DNA of 64,000 nucleotides from Acanthosoma haemorrhoidale (taxonomy: Eukaryota; Arthropoda; Insecta; Hemiptera; Acanthosomatidae): assembly GCA_930367205.1 (NCBI GenBank), contig OV884009.1, positions 96,493,189-96,557,188 of the forward strand, given 5' to 3'. Shown here piece after piece: positions 59,701-61,700 of the stretch; positions within the stretch are counted from its first letter, which is position 1, and the number at the start of each line of letters is the position of its first letter. The position numbers were made by a program, and so were the translations under genes. The notes under the pieces are model-generated. The model did not search any database. It saw only the letters and a program-made list of their open reading frames with translations, and was not told the DNA's origin.

Positions 59701-60899
59701 CACTGGTTTTTACTTCAAAACAGGACTGATGGAAAGGTTAATCGTCATTCTGCATTAACGTGGCTTGAAAATGAGTTATTTGAAATTCTCCAACTACCTG
59801 GACTAGATCTACAGCGTAGATACAATTTACAACTAAAATATTTTATATTTTTTTTTTTAAAAATGGCGAGACGATCTTTGAGCATGCCAACCAACTTAGT
59901 TATTGGCCCACTGAGCTGTTTTTTCTGTTTCCCATAAATCCTAAAAAAATGCAGAAACTAATTTTAAACGTCCAAAATAAAAATGTTAAAGATTAAGCAG
60001 AGACAATTGTATTAGGACTGTTTTCATTAAAATTTGAAAATTTTGCATAGGCAATTGGGCACAGATTATGATTGTTTTGGGTTTTCATCGCACCCGGACC
60101 GGACCCTCTCTGAAAAAACACAAGATTATTTAACTTATTCTTTGCGTATATTTTTTTTAAATTGTGCCTAAGGATCAAATTGTGTATAACCCACCTAGAA
60201 GCAATTTCTTACTAGTTCCATTATAATACTTGTCTTTAGAACGTTTCACAATACACCCCTCTAGTGAGAAAAGTTTCATTTAGCGCATTAGCTACATAGC
60301 CACTTTGCATTATAAACTCATTCATATCAGGGATCATTGCGTTCTCCGATCCGAGTGTTTCGATGAATAATAATTAGCATTACCTGTGTTCCTGTGCCAT
60401 GGGCTTCAACCCAAGCAAGTGATGCTGGATCAACTGAACATTCCTCATAAAATTCCCGTAGAAGTTTTTCTTGTGTTTCCCCCGAAGGATATGTGATTCC
60501 TTGTTCCTTGTATCCATCGCAGTTGGTTTTAACATGGTCAAGGGTAGCATACATACGGCGTGCATTTTTTTTTTTCTGTATAAACACTGTGGCAATGGCT
60601 TCAGATCTGCTGTATCCATCAGCTGCGAATATAACAGATCTTGTTTATAATAATTATTGCAGTAATAAAAGAGAAAGGCTATGAATAATATTAATTACCT
60701 TCTTCATCAAAGACCTTACACCGTCCGTCGGGGGAAAGGACACCCAGCCTGGCGAACTGGAGGGATACATAAGGATGGAGGCAGAGGTTGCACCCTGCGA
60801 TTAGAGCACTGTCACAGTAACCCTCCCTTATAGCACTGTAGGCCTGCTCGAGCGCGTACATGCTAGAGGAACACGCAGTGTCCACCACGTAGCTCGGAC
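2519..60899 (-). CDS. FASN: Type I fatty acid synthase (animal FAS), 33 exons, both ends outside the window
   Basis: Multidomain cytosolic enzyme that builds long-chain fatty acids from acetyl- and malonyl-CoA with NADPH. Domains in order: KS, AT, DH, central non-catalytic region, ER, KR, ACP, TE. I placed each exon by homology plus AG acceptor and GT (twice GC) donor, and all 32 internal junctions keep frame. The visible coding sequence is 6296 nt, about 2098 residues (numbered here from the first full codon). Conserved: KS Cys9, His141, His179; DH His652 and Asp803; ER glycine motif near 1312; KR Tyr1666; ACP Ser1787; TE Ser1947 and Asp1973. Odd: the AT motifs are degenerate and a ~60-residue AT stretch is not found. 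No in-frame stop is present in the exons as modelled. The first KS exons and the last TE exon are off the window, so no promoter is visible. It could be a divergent paralogue rather than the main FAS gene. Confidence 0.93.
2781..2943 (+). repeat. 163-bp repeat, copy 2
   Basis: Second copy of the 163-bp direct repeat, starting 13 bases upstream (on the minus strand) of exon 33. About 98% identical to copy 1. Confidence 0.85.
2944..4535. other. FAS intron, nothing recognised
   Basis: AT-rich intron between exons 33 and 32. No ORF, repeat or RNA gene that I can support. Confidence 0.3.
4536..4790 (-). CDS. FASN: FAS exon 32: thioesterase nucleophile
   Basis: Contains [16 protein letters not shown] with Ser1947 and [11 protein letters not shown] with Asp1973, two of the three TE catalytic residues. 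255 nt, phase 0. The Met at its start in the naive ORF is internal. Confidence 0.92.
4791..5929. other. FAS intron, unassigned
   Basis: Start of the 4.3-kb intron between exons 32 and 31. A moderately GC-richer block at 4900-5290 may be an old transposon, but no motif is readable. Confidence 0.25.
5930..6640 (+). mobile_element. LINE remnant (reverse transcriptase C-terminal part)
   Basis: Diverged copy of the LINE at 7423-8735: the two share the RT stretch ([11 protein letters not shown] against [11 protein letters not shown], so the catalytic Asp pair is lost here) and long nucleotide matches such as cacctccgttttagtggcca. Stops and frameshifts throughout. Minus-strand ORFs here are shadows. 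Confidence 0.7.
6898..7420 (+). repeat. Tandem array of a ~195-bp unit, about 2.6 copies
   Basis: Units start at 6898, 7093 and 7295, each opening with a variant of taataactgtgcaaccag and containing ccctcgaagtttca and tagtagggcgttgt. They are diverged from each other. The array ends where LINE coding sequence begins, so it could be a LINE 5' region or a separate satellite. Confidence 0.8.
7423..8735 (+). pseudogene. LINE reverse transcriptase remnant
   Basis: Reads [20 protein letters not shown], then [11 protein letters not shown] and a stop; further on [20 protein letters not shown] and [12 protein letters not shown], the RT motifs of non-LTR elements with the catalytic Asp pair kept. Several stops and frameshifts make it inactive. 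The clade is Jockey/CR1-like by motif order only. Confidence 0.82.
8745..9005 (+). mobile_element. 3' fragment of LTR family D
   Basis: Matches the last ~250 bases of the family D LTR at 28395-29334 (cctcttctcctg, ggggcacac, gacggcccgacaac). Diverged and 5'-truncated. Confidence 0.65.
9112..9230 (-). CDS. FASN: FAS exon 31: thioesterase
   Basis: Reads [20 protein letters not shown], matching the second strand of the TE core. Phase 1 in, phase 0 out; 102-nt intron before it. Confidence 0.86.
9333..9509 (-). CDS. FASN: FAS exon 30: ACP-TE linker and TE start
   Basis: Contains [10 protein letters not shown], the start of the thioesterase alpha/beta-hydrolase fold. 177 nt, phase 1 in and out. 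Confidence 0.9.
9510..10134. other. FAS intron, unassigned
   Basis: First part (low-coordinate side) of the 10-kb intron between exons 30 and 29. The minus ORF at 9734-10006 has no recognisable motif. Confidence 0.25.
10135..10270 (+). mobile_element. Short LINE fragment
   Basis: Resembles the end of the LINE copies at 6540-6620 and 8650-8760 (gcagcatctta ... cccgcattgatggcaaca). Too short and diverged for more. Confidence 0.45.
10781..11533 (-). pseudogene. Element B RT / RNase H remnant
   Basis: RT entry [11 protein letters not shown] and [14 protein letters not shown] are present; the palm with YxDD is deleted; RNase H follows ([21 protein letters not shown]) and, after a frameshift, [16 protein letters not shown]. 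Confidence 0.82.
12030..12278 (-). pseudogene. Element B retroviral-type aspartic protease
   Basis: Contains [23 protein letters not shown]. The usual DTGS active site reads DTRS, so the catalytic Gly is changed. The copy in element A reads DTGS. Confidence 0.78.
12760..13079 (-). pseudogene. Element B gag fragment
   Basis: Contains [20 protein letters not shown] and [16 protein letters not shown], about the middle third of the element A gag. Truncated at its 5' side by the junction with element C. Confidence 0.8.
13352..14437 (-). pseudogene. Element C envelope-like ORFs
   Basis: ORFs 14207-14437 and 13352-13972 lie after integrase, where errantiviruses carry an envelope glycoprotein. The second has many Asn-X-Ser/Thr sites, several Cys and coiled-coil-like heptads. 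A stop-containing gap separates them, so no full envelope is encoded. Assigned by position and composition only. Confidence 0.55.
14500..15367 (-). pseudogene. Element C RNase H-integrase linker and integrase
   Basis: ORF 15101-15367 is the linker typical of errantivirus pol. ORF 14500-14979 opens with a zinc-binding Cys pair (CETCKVTK) and has [11 protein letters not shown], the second Asp of the integrase DDE core. Truncated near the third acidic residue. Confidence 0.75.
15571..16102 (-). pseudogene. Element C RNase H
   Basis: [17 protein letters not shown] then [10 protein letters not shown] and, after a frameshift, [20 protein letters not shown] and [12 protein letters not shown]. Confidence 0.82.
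16209..16760 (-). pseudogene. Element C reverse transcriptase, broken
   Basis: Two ORFs: the first with [20 protein letters not shown], the second with [18 protein letters not shown] and [10 protein letters not shown]. The catalytic YxDD is changed to YIHG, so polymerase activity would be lost. A stop separates the ORFs. Confidence 0.85.
16754..17401 (-). pseudogene. Element C protease region
   Basis: Contains [15 protein letters not shown], an intact DTGA protease active site, then [12 protein letters not shown]. The start of RT ([12 protein letters not shown]) follows in the same ORF. Confidence 0.8.
18200..18535 (-). pseudogene. Element C gag (capsid-like part)
   Basis: Opens [20 protein letters not shown] and contains [13 protein letters not shown], typical of errantivirus gag. 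The region 17450-18060 after it translates to a Gln/Asn/Tyr-rich stretch (NYNNYNRYQPQ-like), the gag tail, interrupted by stops. Confidence 0.7.
18919..18936 (-). promoter_or_regulatory. Primer binding site, Lys-tRNA type
   Basis: Minus strand reads TGGCGCCCGAACA, the complement of a Lys-type tRNA 3' end as used by several retroviruses, directly after the LTR. Confidence 0.65.
18937..19333 (-). repeat. Element C 5' LTR (approximate)
   Basis: Bounded downstream by the PBS and upstream by TGTTACG (minus strand). It holds a (TA)n stretch near 19160. The ends do not show a clean TG...CA, so the limits are approximate. Confidence 0.55.
19577..19771 (-). CDS. FASN: FAS exon 29: acyl carrier protein, GC donor
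   Basis: Contains [16 protein letters not shown]; Ser1787 is the phosphopantetheine attachment site. The donor is GC (CAGG|GCAAGT, at 19575-19576). Using the GT just downstream would give an immediate stop in exon 30, so GC is required. 195 nt, followed by a 10-kb intron. Confidence 0.92.
19772..20049. other. FAS intron, short unassigned part
   Basis: AT-rich with an (ATA)n run near 19840. Nothing coding. Confidence 0.3.
20050..20846 (-). mobile_element. Jockey LINE fragment, minus strand
   Basis: Encodes [20 protein letters not shown] ... [12 protein letters not shown] ... [18 protein letters not shown], the RT C-terminus seen at 37.8-38.1 kb, followed by the same GC-rich 3' UTR and the tail with attacaatctgcctta. 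5'-truncated. Confidence 0.85.
20848..21066 (+). mobile_element. Jockey LINE fragment, plus strand, head-to-head
   Basis: Opens [15 protein letters not shown], then reads [13 protein letters not shown], same family as the minus-strand fragment that ends two bases away. Ends near 21066. Confidence 0.75.
21266..21421 (-). CDS. FASN: FAS exon 28: KR-ACP linker
   Basis: Contains [19 protein letters not shown], matching the conserved linker after the KR, then a Ser-rich stretch before the ACP. 156 nt. The plus-strand ORF here is a shadow. Confidence 0.88.
21422..22762. other. FAS intron, unassigned
   Basis: Intron between exons 28 and 27. A GC-richer block at 21540-22080 may be an old repeat. 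Bases 22080-22140 loosely resemble 24095-24150. Nothing coding; the minus ORF at 21689 has no motif. Confidence 0.25.
22763..23090 (-). CDS. FASN: FAS exon 27: ketoreductase catalytic site
   Basis: Contains [20 protein letters not shown] with Tyr1666 and the active-site Ser, then [10 protein letters not shown]. The KR looks intact. 328 nt, the longest exon here, ends in phase 1. Confidence 0.94.
23216..23454 (-). CDS. FASN: FAS exon 26: ketoreductase NADPH site
   Basis: Joins exon 25 to give [13 protein letters not shown], the KR dinucleotide motif, then [13 protein letters not shown] and GIFNLAVV. 239 nt. Confidence 0.92.
23455..23541 (-). other. In-frame, stop-free 87-nt intron in the KR
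   Basis: Donor G|GTAATA and acceptor TTTTAG|GA split the KR glycine motif (III-G|GLGGFG). The intron is exactly 29 codons with no stop, so retention would insert 29 residues in frame. Removing it restores the family consensus. Confidence 0.88.
23542..23687 (-). CDS. FASN: FAS exon 25: ER-KR junction
   Basis: Begins [15 protein letters not shown] (end of ER) and ends CDKTYIII, the first strand of the KR fold. The donor G|GTAATA lies inside a longer open frame, so a simple ORF call reads through the next intron. Confidence 0.9.
23700..23950. repeat. AT-rich low-complexity repeat
   Basis: Mostly ataattatt words, with a ~45-base direct repeat (tatcacaayataataattat...) at 23850 and 23905. Lies in the FAS intron between exons 25 and 24. 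Confidence 0.6.
23951..24474. other. FAS intron, unassigned
   Basis: Nothing coding. 24010-24160 may be a diverged dispersed repeat (weak match to 22020-22140). Confidence 0.2.
24475..24655 (-). CDS. FASN: FAS exon 24: end of enoyl reductase
   Basis: Contains [12 protein letters not shown] and ends EIETAF, with the final Arg codon split. Plus-strand ORFs over this interval are shadows. Confidence 0.92.
24656..25504. other. FAS intron, nothing recognised
   Basis: AT-rich, with A-runs near 25110. No supported feature. Confidence 0.3.
25505..25703 (-). CDS. FASN: FAS exon 23: enoyl reductase
   Basis: Contains [20 protein letters not shown] and [11 protein letters not shown], the conserved ER core. 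199 nt, ends in phase 1. Confidence 0.94.
25704..26241. other. FAS intron with LINE tail scar
   Basis: 26107-26195 is a short minus-strand copy of the Jockey 3' tail (acaatctgccttattgggca), extremely 5'-truncated. The plus ORF at 25858 is probably chance. Confidence 0.5.
26242..26421 (-). CDS. FASN: FAS exon 22: enoyl reductase NADPH site
   Basis: Contains [16 protein letters not shown], the glycine-rich NADPH-binding motif, and [10 protein letters not shown]. The ER therefore looks able to bind cofactor. 180 nt, phase 0. Confidence 0.94.
26422..27564. other. FAS intron, nothing recognised
   Basis: Intron between exons 22 and 21. Plus ORF 26949-27182 has no recognisable motif. Confidence 0.25.
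27565..27741 (-). CDS. FASN: FAS exon 21: enoyl reductase substrate half
   Basis: Contains GLECSGFD, then [10 protein letters not shown]. 177 nt, phase 0. The upstream intron (27742-31107) is filled by LTR family D copies. Confidence 0.92.
27955..28065 (-). mobile_element. tRNA-like SINE head (tentative)
   Basis: On the minus strand TCAGCGATCCTGAC resembles a Pol III A box and GTGTTTGAATCCC a B box, about 30 bases apart, followed by a repeat-like tail. Matches the general form of insect tRNA-derived SINEs. Confidence 0.4.
28272..28394 (+). repeat. Extra copy of the LTR family D head
   Basis: Near-duplicate of the first ~120 bases of the adjoining LTR (tgtagcgaccgctaa ... tattgtatatatgtattgtaaa). 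Sits directly before the complete LTR. Confidence 0.75.
28395..29334 (+). repeat. LTR of family D (5' LTR)
   Basis: Starts TGTAGCGACC and ends GACGACCCGACA, a TG...CA LTR of ~940 bp, followed by a primer binding site. Fragments of the same LTR occur at 8745, 29480, 53483 and 57310. Confidence 0.82.
29337..29480 (+). mobile_element. PBS and truncated leader of element D
   Basis: TGGTGACCCCGACGTGATC at 29337 fits a tRNA 3' end complement two bases after the LTR. An ATG at 29380 opens [13 protein letters not shown] and stops; the element is then cut off by another D fragment. Confidence 0.65.
29869..30628 (-). mobile_element. Small LTR element with ~83-bp LTRs (TRIM-like)
   Basis: Minus-strand 5' LTR at ~30544-30627 reads TGTTACGCTTGC ... 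AATACAACA; a near copy at ~29869-29945 is the 3' LTR. Directly after the 5' LTR comes TGGTGTCAGGTGAAATCC (PBS-like). The interior keeps only a protease piece. Confidence 0.68.
30092..30328 (-). pseudogene. Aspartic protease remnant inside the small LTR element
   Basis: Contains [15 protein letters not shown], a Gypsy-type protease active site (DTGA), and [15 protein letters not shown]. Truncated, with no pol following. Confidence 0.72.
31108..31216 (-). CDS. FASN: FAS exon 20: enoyl reductase start
   Basis: Contains [18 protein letters not shown], the hallmark ER segment, ending ERKNQ. 109 nt, separated from exon 19 by a 75-nt intron. Confidence 0.92.
31292..31531 (-). CDS. FASN: FAS exon 19: entry to enoyl reductase
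   Basis: Contains [16 protein letters not shown] and [12 protein letters not shown], typical of the segment leading into the ER domain. 240 nt, phase 2 in and out. Confidence 0.92.
31532..32903. other. FAS intron, nothing recognised
   Basis: Intron between exons 19 and 18, AT-rich. The plus ORF at 32464-32652 is probably chance. Confidence 0.3.
32904..33100 (-). CDS. FASN: FAS exon 18: central region
   Basis: Contains [15 protein letters not shown], a strongly conserved signature near the start of the ER half. 197 nt, ends in phase 2. Confidence 0.91.
33274..33417 (-). CDS. FASN: FAS exon 17: central region
   Basis: Contains [13 protein letters not shown], equivalent to the LREGG segment of other FAS proteins. 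144 nt, phase 0. The Met seen upstream in the same frame is intronic. Confidence 0.86.
33506..33649 (-). CDS. FASN: FAS exon 16: central region
   Basis: Reads [14 protein letters not shown] and [10 protein letters not shown]. The fold resembles a Rossmann strand of the inactive methyltransferase-like domain. 144 nt, phase 0, introns of 85 and 88 nt on its two sides. Confidence 0.82.
33735..33899 (-). CDS. FASN: FAS exon 15: central region
   Basis: Reads [11 protein letters not shown] ... INVKAVELF, the helical segment that begins the degenerate methyltransferase-like central region of animal FAS. No catalytic role is expected. 165 nt, phase 0. Confidence 0.85.
33900..34470. other. FAS intron upstream of the Jockey LINE
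   Basis: No coding sequence. 34310-34470 may be the LINE or SINE leader. Confidence 0.25.
34472..34537 (+). mobile_element. tRNA-like sequence (SINE head or degraded tRNA)
   Basis: A-box-like TAGCCGACTGG at 34475-34485 and B box AGTTCGAATCT at 34517-34527. GTGAG-TTCGAAT-CTCAC (34514-34530) is a perfect T arm with 5-bp stem and 7-base loop. No matching acceptor stem, so not a working tRNA gene. It precedes the Jockey ORF1 by about 65 bases. Confidence 0.6.
34602..35400 (+). pseudogene. Jockey ORF1 (gag-like nucleic-acid binding)
   Basis: Basic start ([21 protein letters not shown]) then, in another frame, [20 protein letters not shown] and [14 protein letters not shown], the entry to the zinc knuckles. 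At least one frameshift and a stop inside the knuckle region. Confidence 0.78.
35880..36709 (+). pseudogene. Jockey endonuclease domain, disrupted
   Basis: [20 protein letters not shown] and VALITETRL are the APE-type endonuclease start; the segment repeats imperfectly at 36040-36110 ([16 protein letters not shown]). After a frameshift [17 protein letters not shown] and [11 protein letters not shown] give the GDFNAKH- and SDH-like motifs. Confidence 0.8.
36661..38187 (+). pseudogene. Jockey reverse transcriptase, frameshifted
   Basis: [62 protein letters not shown], then after a frameshift [14 protein letters not shown] and [11 protein letters not shown] with the catalytic Asp pair. Breaks near 37430 and 37600 and an internal deletion after WTYG make it inactive. 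Confidence 0.88.
38955..39109 (-). CDS. FASN: FAS exon 14: end of DH / central region
   Basis: Found by splice phase and homology: [11 protein letters not shown] matches the strand after the DH, ending with FVPN near the exon end. Phase 1 in, phase 0 out, donor GTGATA. A Jockey LINE fills the intron downstream. Confidence 0.86.
39307..39486 (-). CDS. FASN: FAS exon 13: dehydratase catalytic Asp
   Basis: Contains [12 protein letters not shown] with Asp803, partner of DH His652, so the dehydratase pair is complete. 180 nt, phase 1 in and out. Confidence 0.92.
39487..40013. other. FAS intron, nothing recognised
   Basis: Low-coordinate part of the intron between exons 13 and 12. No supported feature. 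Confidence 0.25.
40014..40377 (-). pseudogene. Unrecognised frameshifted coding remnant
   Basis: Two overlapping minus ORFs read as one protein if a frameshift near 40250 is allowed: [20 protein letters not shown] in the first, [20 protein letters not shown] in the second. Composition looks coding rather than random, but it does not fit FAS and I do not recognise the family. Could be a transposon or a retrocopy. Confidence 0.4.
40480..41120 (+). mobile_element. Internally deleted Jockey LINE copy
   Basis: Endonuclease-end sequence (ctgatcatagcccta, cacttccgccag) jumps to an RT scrap ([12 protein letters not shown]) and then to the 3' UTR (cagtttctccaatcacatg). Each part matches the 34.5-38.6 kb LINE. 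Confidence 0.72.
41716..41967 (-). CDS. FASN: FAS exon 12: dehydratase, second hot-dog half
   Basis: Contains [15 protein letters not shown], the conserved entry to the second DH half. 252 nt, phase 1 in and phase 1 out. An overlapping minus ORF in another frame is a shadow. Confidence 0.92.
42040..42148 (-). CDS. FASN: FAS exon 11: dehydratase
   Basis: Reads ALVWETLAL ... [14 protein letters not shown], the conserved strand after the DH His motif. 109 nt, flanked by short introns of 85 and 72 nt. Confidence 0.92.
42234..42495 (-). CDS. FASN: FAS exon 10: dehydratase, catalytic His
   Basis: Begins LYIAGMD, then [12 protein letters not shown], then [16 protein letters not shown], the DH HxxxGxxxxP motif with His652. 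This half of the double hot-dog fold is well conserved, in contrast to the AT just upstream. Confidence 0.92.
42496..43465. other. FAS intron, nothing recognised
   Basis: GC-AG intron between exons 9 and 10, AT-rich, no feature seen. Confidence 0.35.
43466..43725 (-). CDS. FASN: FAS exon 9: end of acyltransferase, GC donor
   Basis: Diverged AT C-terminus (MSHKWLNAS, later FLITIGR leading into the DH). The donor is GC: AG|GCAAGT at 43464-43465. The alternative GT three bases downstream would shift exon 10 into an early stop, so the GC donor is required. 260 nt, ends in phase 2. Followed by a 970-nt intron. Confidence 0.83.
43726..44480. other. FAS intron, unassigned
   Basis: High-coordinate side of exon 9. 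Plus ORF 43950-44222 has no recognisable motif. Confidence 0.25.
44481..44598 (-). repeat. 118-bp repeat, inverted with respect to 52574-52695
   Basis: Its reverse complement matches 52574-52695 with a handful of differences (ctgatatgtaaccactgatg ... gtgatgttgaataaaa). AATAAA and the composition suggest an LTR fragment. Confidence 0.7.
44682..45316 (+). repeat. 5' LTR of the young element
   Basis: Starts TGTAACATTC and ends TTTCA. Contains a (gaa)n microsatellite near 44857. Confidence 0.88.
45318..45336 (+). promoter_or_regulatory. Primer binding site of the young element
   Basis: TGGGGGCCGTTCCGGGATT, one base after the LTR, complements a tRNA 3' end ending CCA. Confidence 0.75.
45465..46388 (+). 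CDS. Coiled-coil gag-like protein of the young LTR element
   Basis: 307 codons. Starts with a Ser/Gly/Pro-rich head ([20 protein letters not shown]), then long charged heptad-like stretches (residues ~40-265) and ends with [14 protein letters not shown], which resembles the opening of a retroelement gag capsid domain. The ORF then runs into a poly-A tract and stops. A second ATG six codons in (45480) could be the real start. No enzyme motif is present. The role is presumably as a structural or RNA-binding gag; this is inference. Confidence 0.7.
   Translation: MTNTNMSGSDSGTGVGSNPASKRDPSAPDPEPTINHSKMLQLILAQLNSQFNAIKENNKEQKELSGKFDQLREEIKSGRSAKFEQGYTDVNYKLDRQLRICEERTLQVNNNVNSKLKEEIILLKNTTDHEKINLTKSQLVDADCQTDLSLYSIKDNEEKMTSLEDEQKIADNNDECTSRQHDLIKLDYENNMSLLENKFSELEDTANIKKGEVISLKDQITEHQQTTSDNVKNLKIIQNKVLDMKKLESQIPTHLDEIPFCVFDLNNIKINEWKAFKNNYRDVFCSIQYDFKKKKKKFIVFFYYFHY
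47116..47750 (+). repeat. 3' LTR of the young element
   Basis: Same length as the 5' LTR. Differences seen: gcatcatccc for gcaccgtccc, and aaacgg for aaatgg. A purine tract (taagggaagg) ends four bases before it. Confidence 0.88.
48085..49059 (+). pseudogene. Element A gag with zinc knuckles
   Basis: From the ATG at 48085 (the frame opens earlier at 48004). Capsid region ([15 protein letters not shown]) then knuckles: CYECGKAL, whose later Cys/His are lost, and [13 protein letters not shown], which stops just before the last Cys position. Same family as element B. Confidence 0.82.
49280..49531 (+). pseudogene. Element A protease
   Basis: [20 protein letters not shown] with an intact DTGS active site. 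Separated from gag by a frame change. Confidence 0.8.
49525..50143 (+). pseudogene. Element A reverse transcriptase, N-terminal part
   Basis: [51 protein letters not shown] and [15 protein letters not shown]. The catalytic YxDD region is gone. Confidence 0.86.
50150..50790 (+). pseudogene. Element E gag capsid
   Basis: [18 protein letters not shown] and [17 protein letters not shown] match the gag capsid form (W..FE ... W). A stop at ~50649 and another near 50789. Confidence 0.72.
51063..51800 (+). pseudogene. Element E integrase
   Basis: [10 protein letters not shown], then after a frameshift [12 protein letters not shown] and [16 protein letters not shown], the second Asp and the Glu of the DDE core. 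A C-terminal barrel-like stretch (HITKLHP) ends just before the purine tract. Confidence 0.82.
51816..52114 (+). repeat. 3' LTR of element E
   Basis: Starts TGTAATGAAAG after the purine tract agagaggggaga and ends TCTTACA; ~299 bp. Confidence 0.75.
52190..52570 (-). pseudogene. Gypsy pol C-terminal tail with PEP repeats
   Basis: Minus strand reads [20 protein letters not shown] and RYIDQLKIL, an integrase C-terminus, then repeats of the form [15 protein letters not shown]. The plus ORF of Ser/Gly repeats is its shadow. Confidence 0.68.
52574..52695 (+). repeat. Repeat inverted with respect to 44481-44598
   Basis: See the partner copy. Lies directly upstream (minus strand) of the pol tail, so it is probably part of the same LTR element. 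Confidence 0.68.
52696..53163. other. FAS intron, unassigned
   Basis: AT-rich; plus ORF 52962-53144 has no motif. Confidence 0.25.
53164..53270 (-). CDS. FASN: FAS exon 8 (tentative): late acyltransferase
   Basis: Placed because it is bounded by AG and GTGAG, takes phase 1 from exon 7 and gives phase 0 to exon 9, and its last residues join exon 9 to match the helix before KWLS in other FAS proteins. A GHH triplet may stand for the AFHS motif holding the AT His. Compared with the family, about 60 residues between exons 7 and 8 are absent. Confidence 0.6.
53483..54378 (-). mobile_element. Solo LTR of family D
   Basis: Minus strand runs TGTAGCGACCGC ... GACGACCCTACA, matching the LTR at 28395-29334 end to end. 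A run of 13-14 G lies at ~53497 (plus strand). The flanks atcat and accat may be a mutated target duplication. It lies in the intron where an AT exon is expected. Confidence 0.8.
54379..55137. other. FAS intron searched for a missing AT exon
   Basis: No segment encodes the expected CHNS/VTISG-type AT stretch with correct splice phase. Confidence 0.35.
55138..55288 (-). CDS. FASN: FAS exon 7: acyltransferase Ser region, altered
   Basis: Carries GTSLGI at residues 425-430 where active FAS acyltransferases have GHSLGE; Ser427 is kept, the His and Glu are not. CAYADGCL next to it confirms the alignment. Further on, where YWRG carries the Arg that binds the malonyl carboxylate, the sequence is YNIA. 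151 nt, ends in phase 1. Confidence 0.85.
55289..56677. other. FAS intron, unassigned
   Basis: Plus ORF 55529-55792 (87 codons, [19 protein letters not shown]) has no family I recognise. Contains a perfect 9-bp hairpin with 4-base loop at 55639-55660, a ccattccatcatcc tandem near 55720, and a G run at ~56332. Confidence 0.3.
56678..56893 (-). CDS. FASN: FAS exon 6: start of acyltransferase, degenerate motif
   Basis: Aligns by position and length to the first part of the malonyl/acetyltransferase. The normally conserved GMGxQW stretch reads SALSTNW (residues 347-353). 216 nt, phase 0 at both ends, open frame. Placement is supported by its position and by phase with both neighbours. Confidence 0.78.
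57006..57140 (-). CDS. FASN: FAS exon 5: KS-AT linker
   Basis: Contains HLHRGYTIL, matching the linker segment with the RGY motif found between KS and AT in animal FAS. 135 nt, phase 0 at both ends. The upstream intron holds a minisatellite cut by an LTR insertion. Confidence 0.88.
57155..57310 (-). repeat. 69-bp minisatellite, part 1
   Basis: About two units (ctgttgctgcatg at 57168, ctgttgctgcgtg at 57241), same family as the array at 58309-58620. Confidence 0.75.
57311..57960 (-). mobile_element. Family D LTR fragment inserted in the minisatellite
   Basis: Shares the D LTR blocks gtgtgccccgaca, ttcaggagaagagg, gcgagtgtgaaccgg and gagacaaaggcagagaatc. The minisatellite phrase caatcgtcca stops at its edge. 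Confidence 0.68.
57961..58270. other. GC-richer unassigned block
   Basis: Plus ORF 57924-58214 has no known motif. Possibly the rest of the inserted element. Confidence 0.25.
58309..58620 (-). repeat. 69-bp minisatellite, part 2
   Basis: Units begin at about 58321, 58390, 58459 and 58529 (plus-strand phrase aactgttgcagc), spacing 69-70, with diverged copies sharing gataaggctaatgca. Confidence 0.78.
58801..58998 (-). CDS. FASN: FAS exon 4: end of ketosynthase
   Basis: Contains the typical KS C-terminal motif [15 protein letters not shown] and runs on into the KS-AT linker. Length 198 nt, phase 0 at both ends, donor GTAAGT. Confidence 0.93.
59174..59404 (-). CDS. FASN: FAS exon 3: ketosynthase, second catalytic His
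   Basis: Begins [12 protein letters not shown] directly after HGTGTQ and contains [12 protein letters not shown] with His179. With Cys9 and His141 the Cys-His-His triad is complete, so the KS looks catalytically intact. Length 231 nt, phase 0 at both ends. Confidence 0.93.
59405..60383. other. FAS intron, nothing recognised
   Basis: Intron between exons 3 and 2. Plus ORFs 59322 and 59632 are probably chance. Confidence 0.3.
60384..60622 (-). CDS. FASN: FAS exon 2: ketosynthase, first catalytic His
   Basis: Reads ADGYSRSEA near the start and ends with EAHGTGTQ, which carries the KS decarboxylation His141. The 76-nt intron separating it from exon 1 splits an Ala codon. The reading frame is open throughout. 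Confidence 0.93.
60699..60899 (-). CDS. FASN: FAS exon 1 (of window): ketosynthase active-site Cys
   Basis: Encodes the KS nucleophile motif VDTACSSS with Cys9, followed by a conserved run to FDEE. The acceptor AG lies at 60900-60901 and the donor GT at 60697-60698. It starts with two bases of a split codon and ends in phase 1. About 160 residues of KS should precede it; none was found up to 64000, so the upstream intron exceeds 3 kb. Confidence 0.92.
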
Positions 60900-61355
60900 C
60901 TCAAACACACCAGTCTCAATGAGCATGTACATATTATAAAATGTGTATTATACATTACAAAATTGAGGTAAGTCAATAGTGATTTTAATTTTTAGTTTTG
61001 TTGCATTAGTTATGGCCAAGGAAGGTTTTTCTTTAAAACAGTATTGGATCATTCATTTTTGTTTGACTGTAAGCATTAATAATAATTAATAGTGATTGAA
61101 AAAATTATTGGCACGATCGGGACTCAAGTAGCCCAGATGGAACCCTCGACAAGATATTAGGGATAGCTCATGTTCAAGCCTATTAATTATTAATTATTTT
61201 AATAAGTTGACATAGTGATTGGTTAAATGCTATGCACATTAAAAATTGTCTATATATATATATATATAATTATAAAAAAGTGATGGGACTCACTTTATGA
61301 ATCATAAAAAATTAAAACTAACTTACATCTAACAACAAAATCGTAACCAAATTTT
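60900..61355. other. FAS intron, no upstream KS exon seen
   Basis: Searched for the exon ending before [11 protein letters not shown]; none. A (TA)n run at ~61250. Confidence 0.3.
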
Positions 61356-61700
61356 CTCCAACAGTCGAAGCGGGAAGGGTGGTGGAGTCATGTAGCACTG
61401 GTGTCAGTAAAGTCTGGGTTTGTAAAATGCTGCAACGAGACAAAAACAACGTGTCTCGGGTGGTTTAACTCACCCACCGACGGCACACCAAGGAACGGGT
61501 GCAGGTCGGTGTTCCTTAACCTCTTGAGAGTGATATGTTTGACCACATGATCCCATTATAAAATTGATGGAGACGTTTAGCTGTATTGTCAGTCAAGTGA
61601 GTATATTGTGGGCCACCATACGGAAGAGCTGGCAGGACAGATCTATATATCATCAGTTTGAGACGCAGTGACAAGTTGGCAGGGACGAAAAAACTTTTTT
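61356..61700 (-). mobile_element. LINE fragment, RT C-terminal
   Basis: Minus strand reads ANLSLRLKLMIYRSVLPALP and PQYTHLTDNTAKRL, parallel to the segment at 62.4 kb but a separate diverged copy. Confidence 0.65.

Noticed and set aside
61106..61190. Possible second SINE with a B-box-like gggactcaag on the minus strand
   Set aside because: A box not convincing; no second copy seen in the window.
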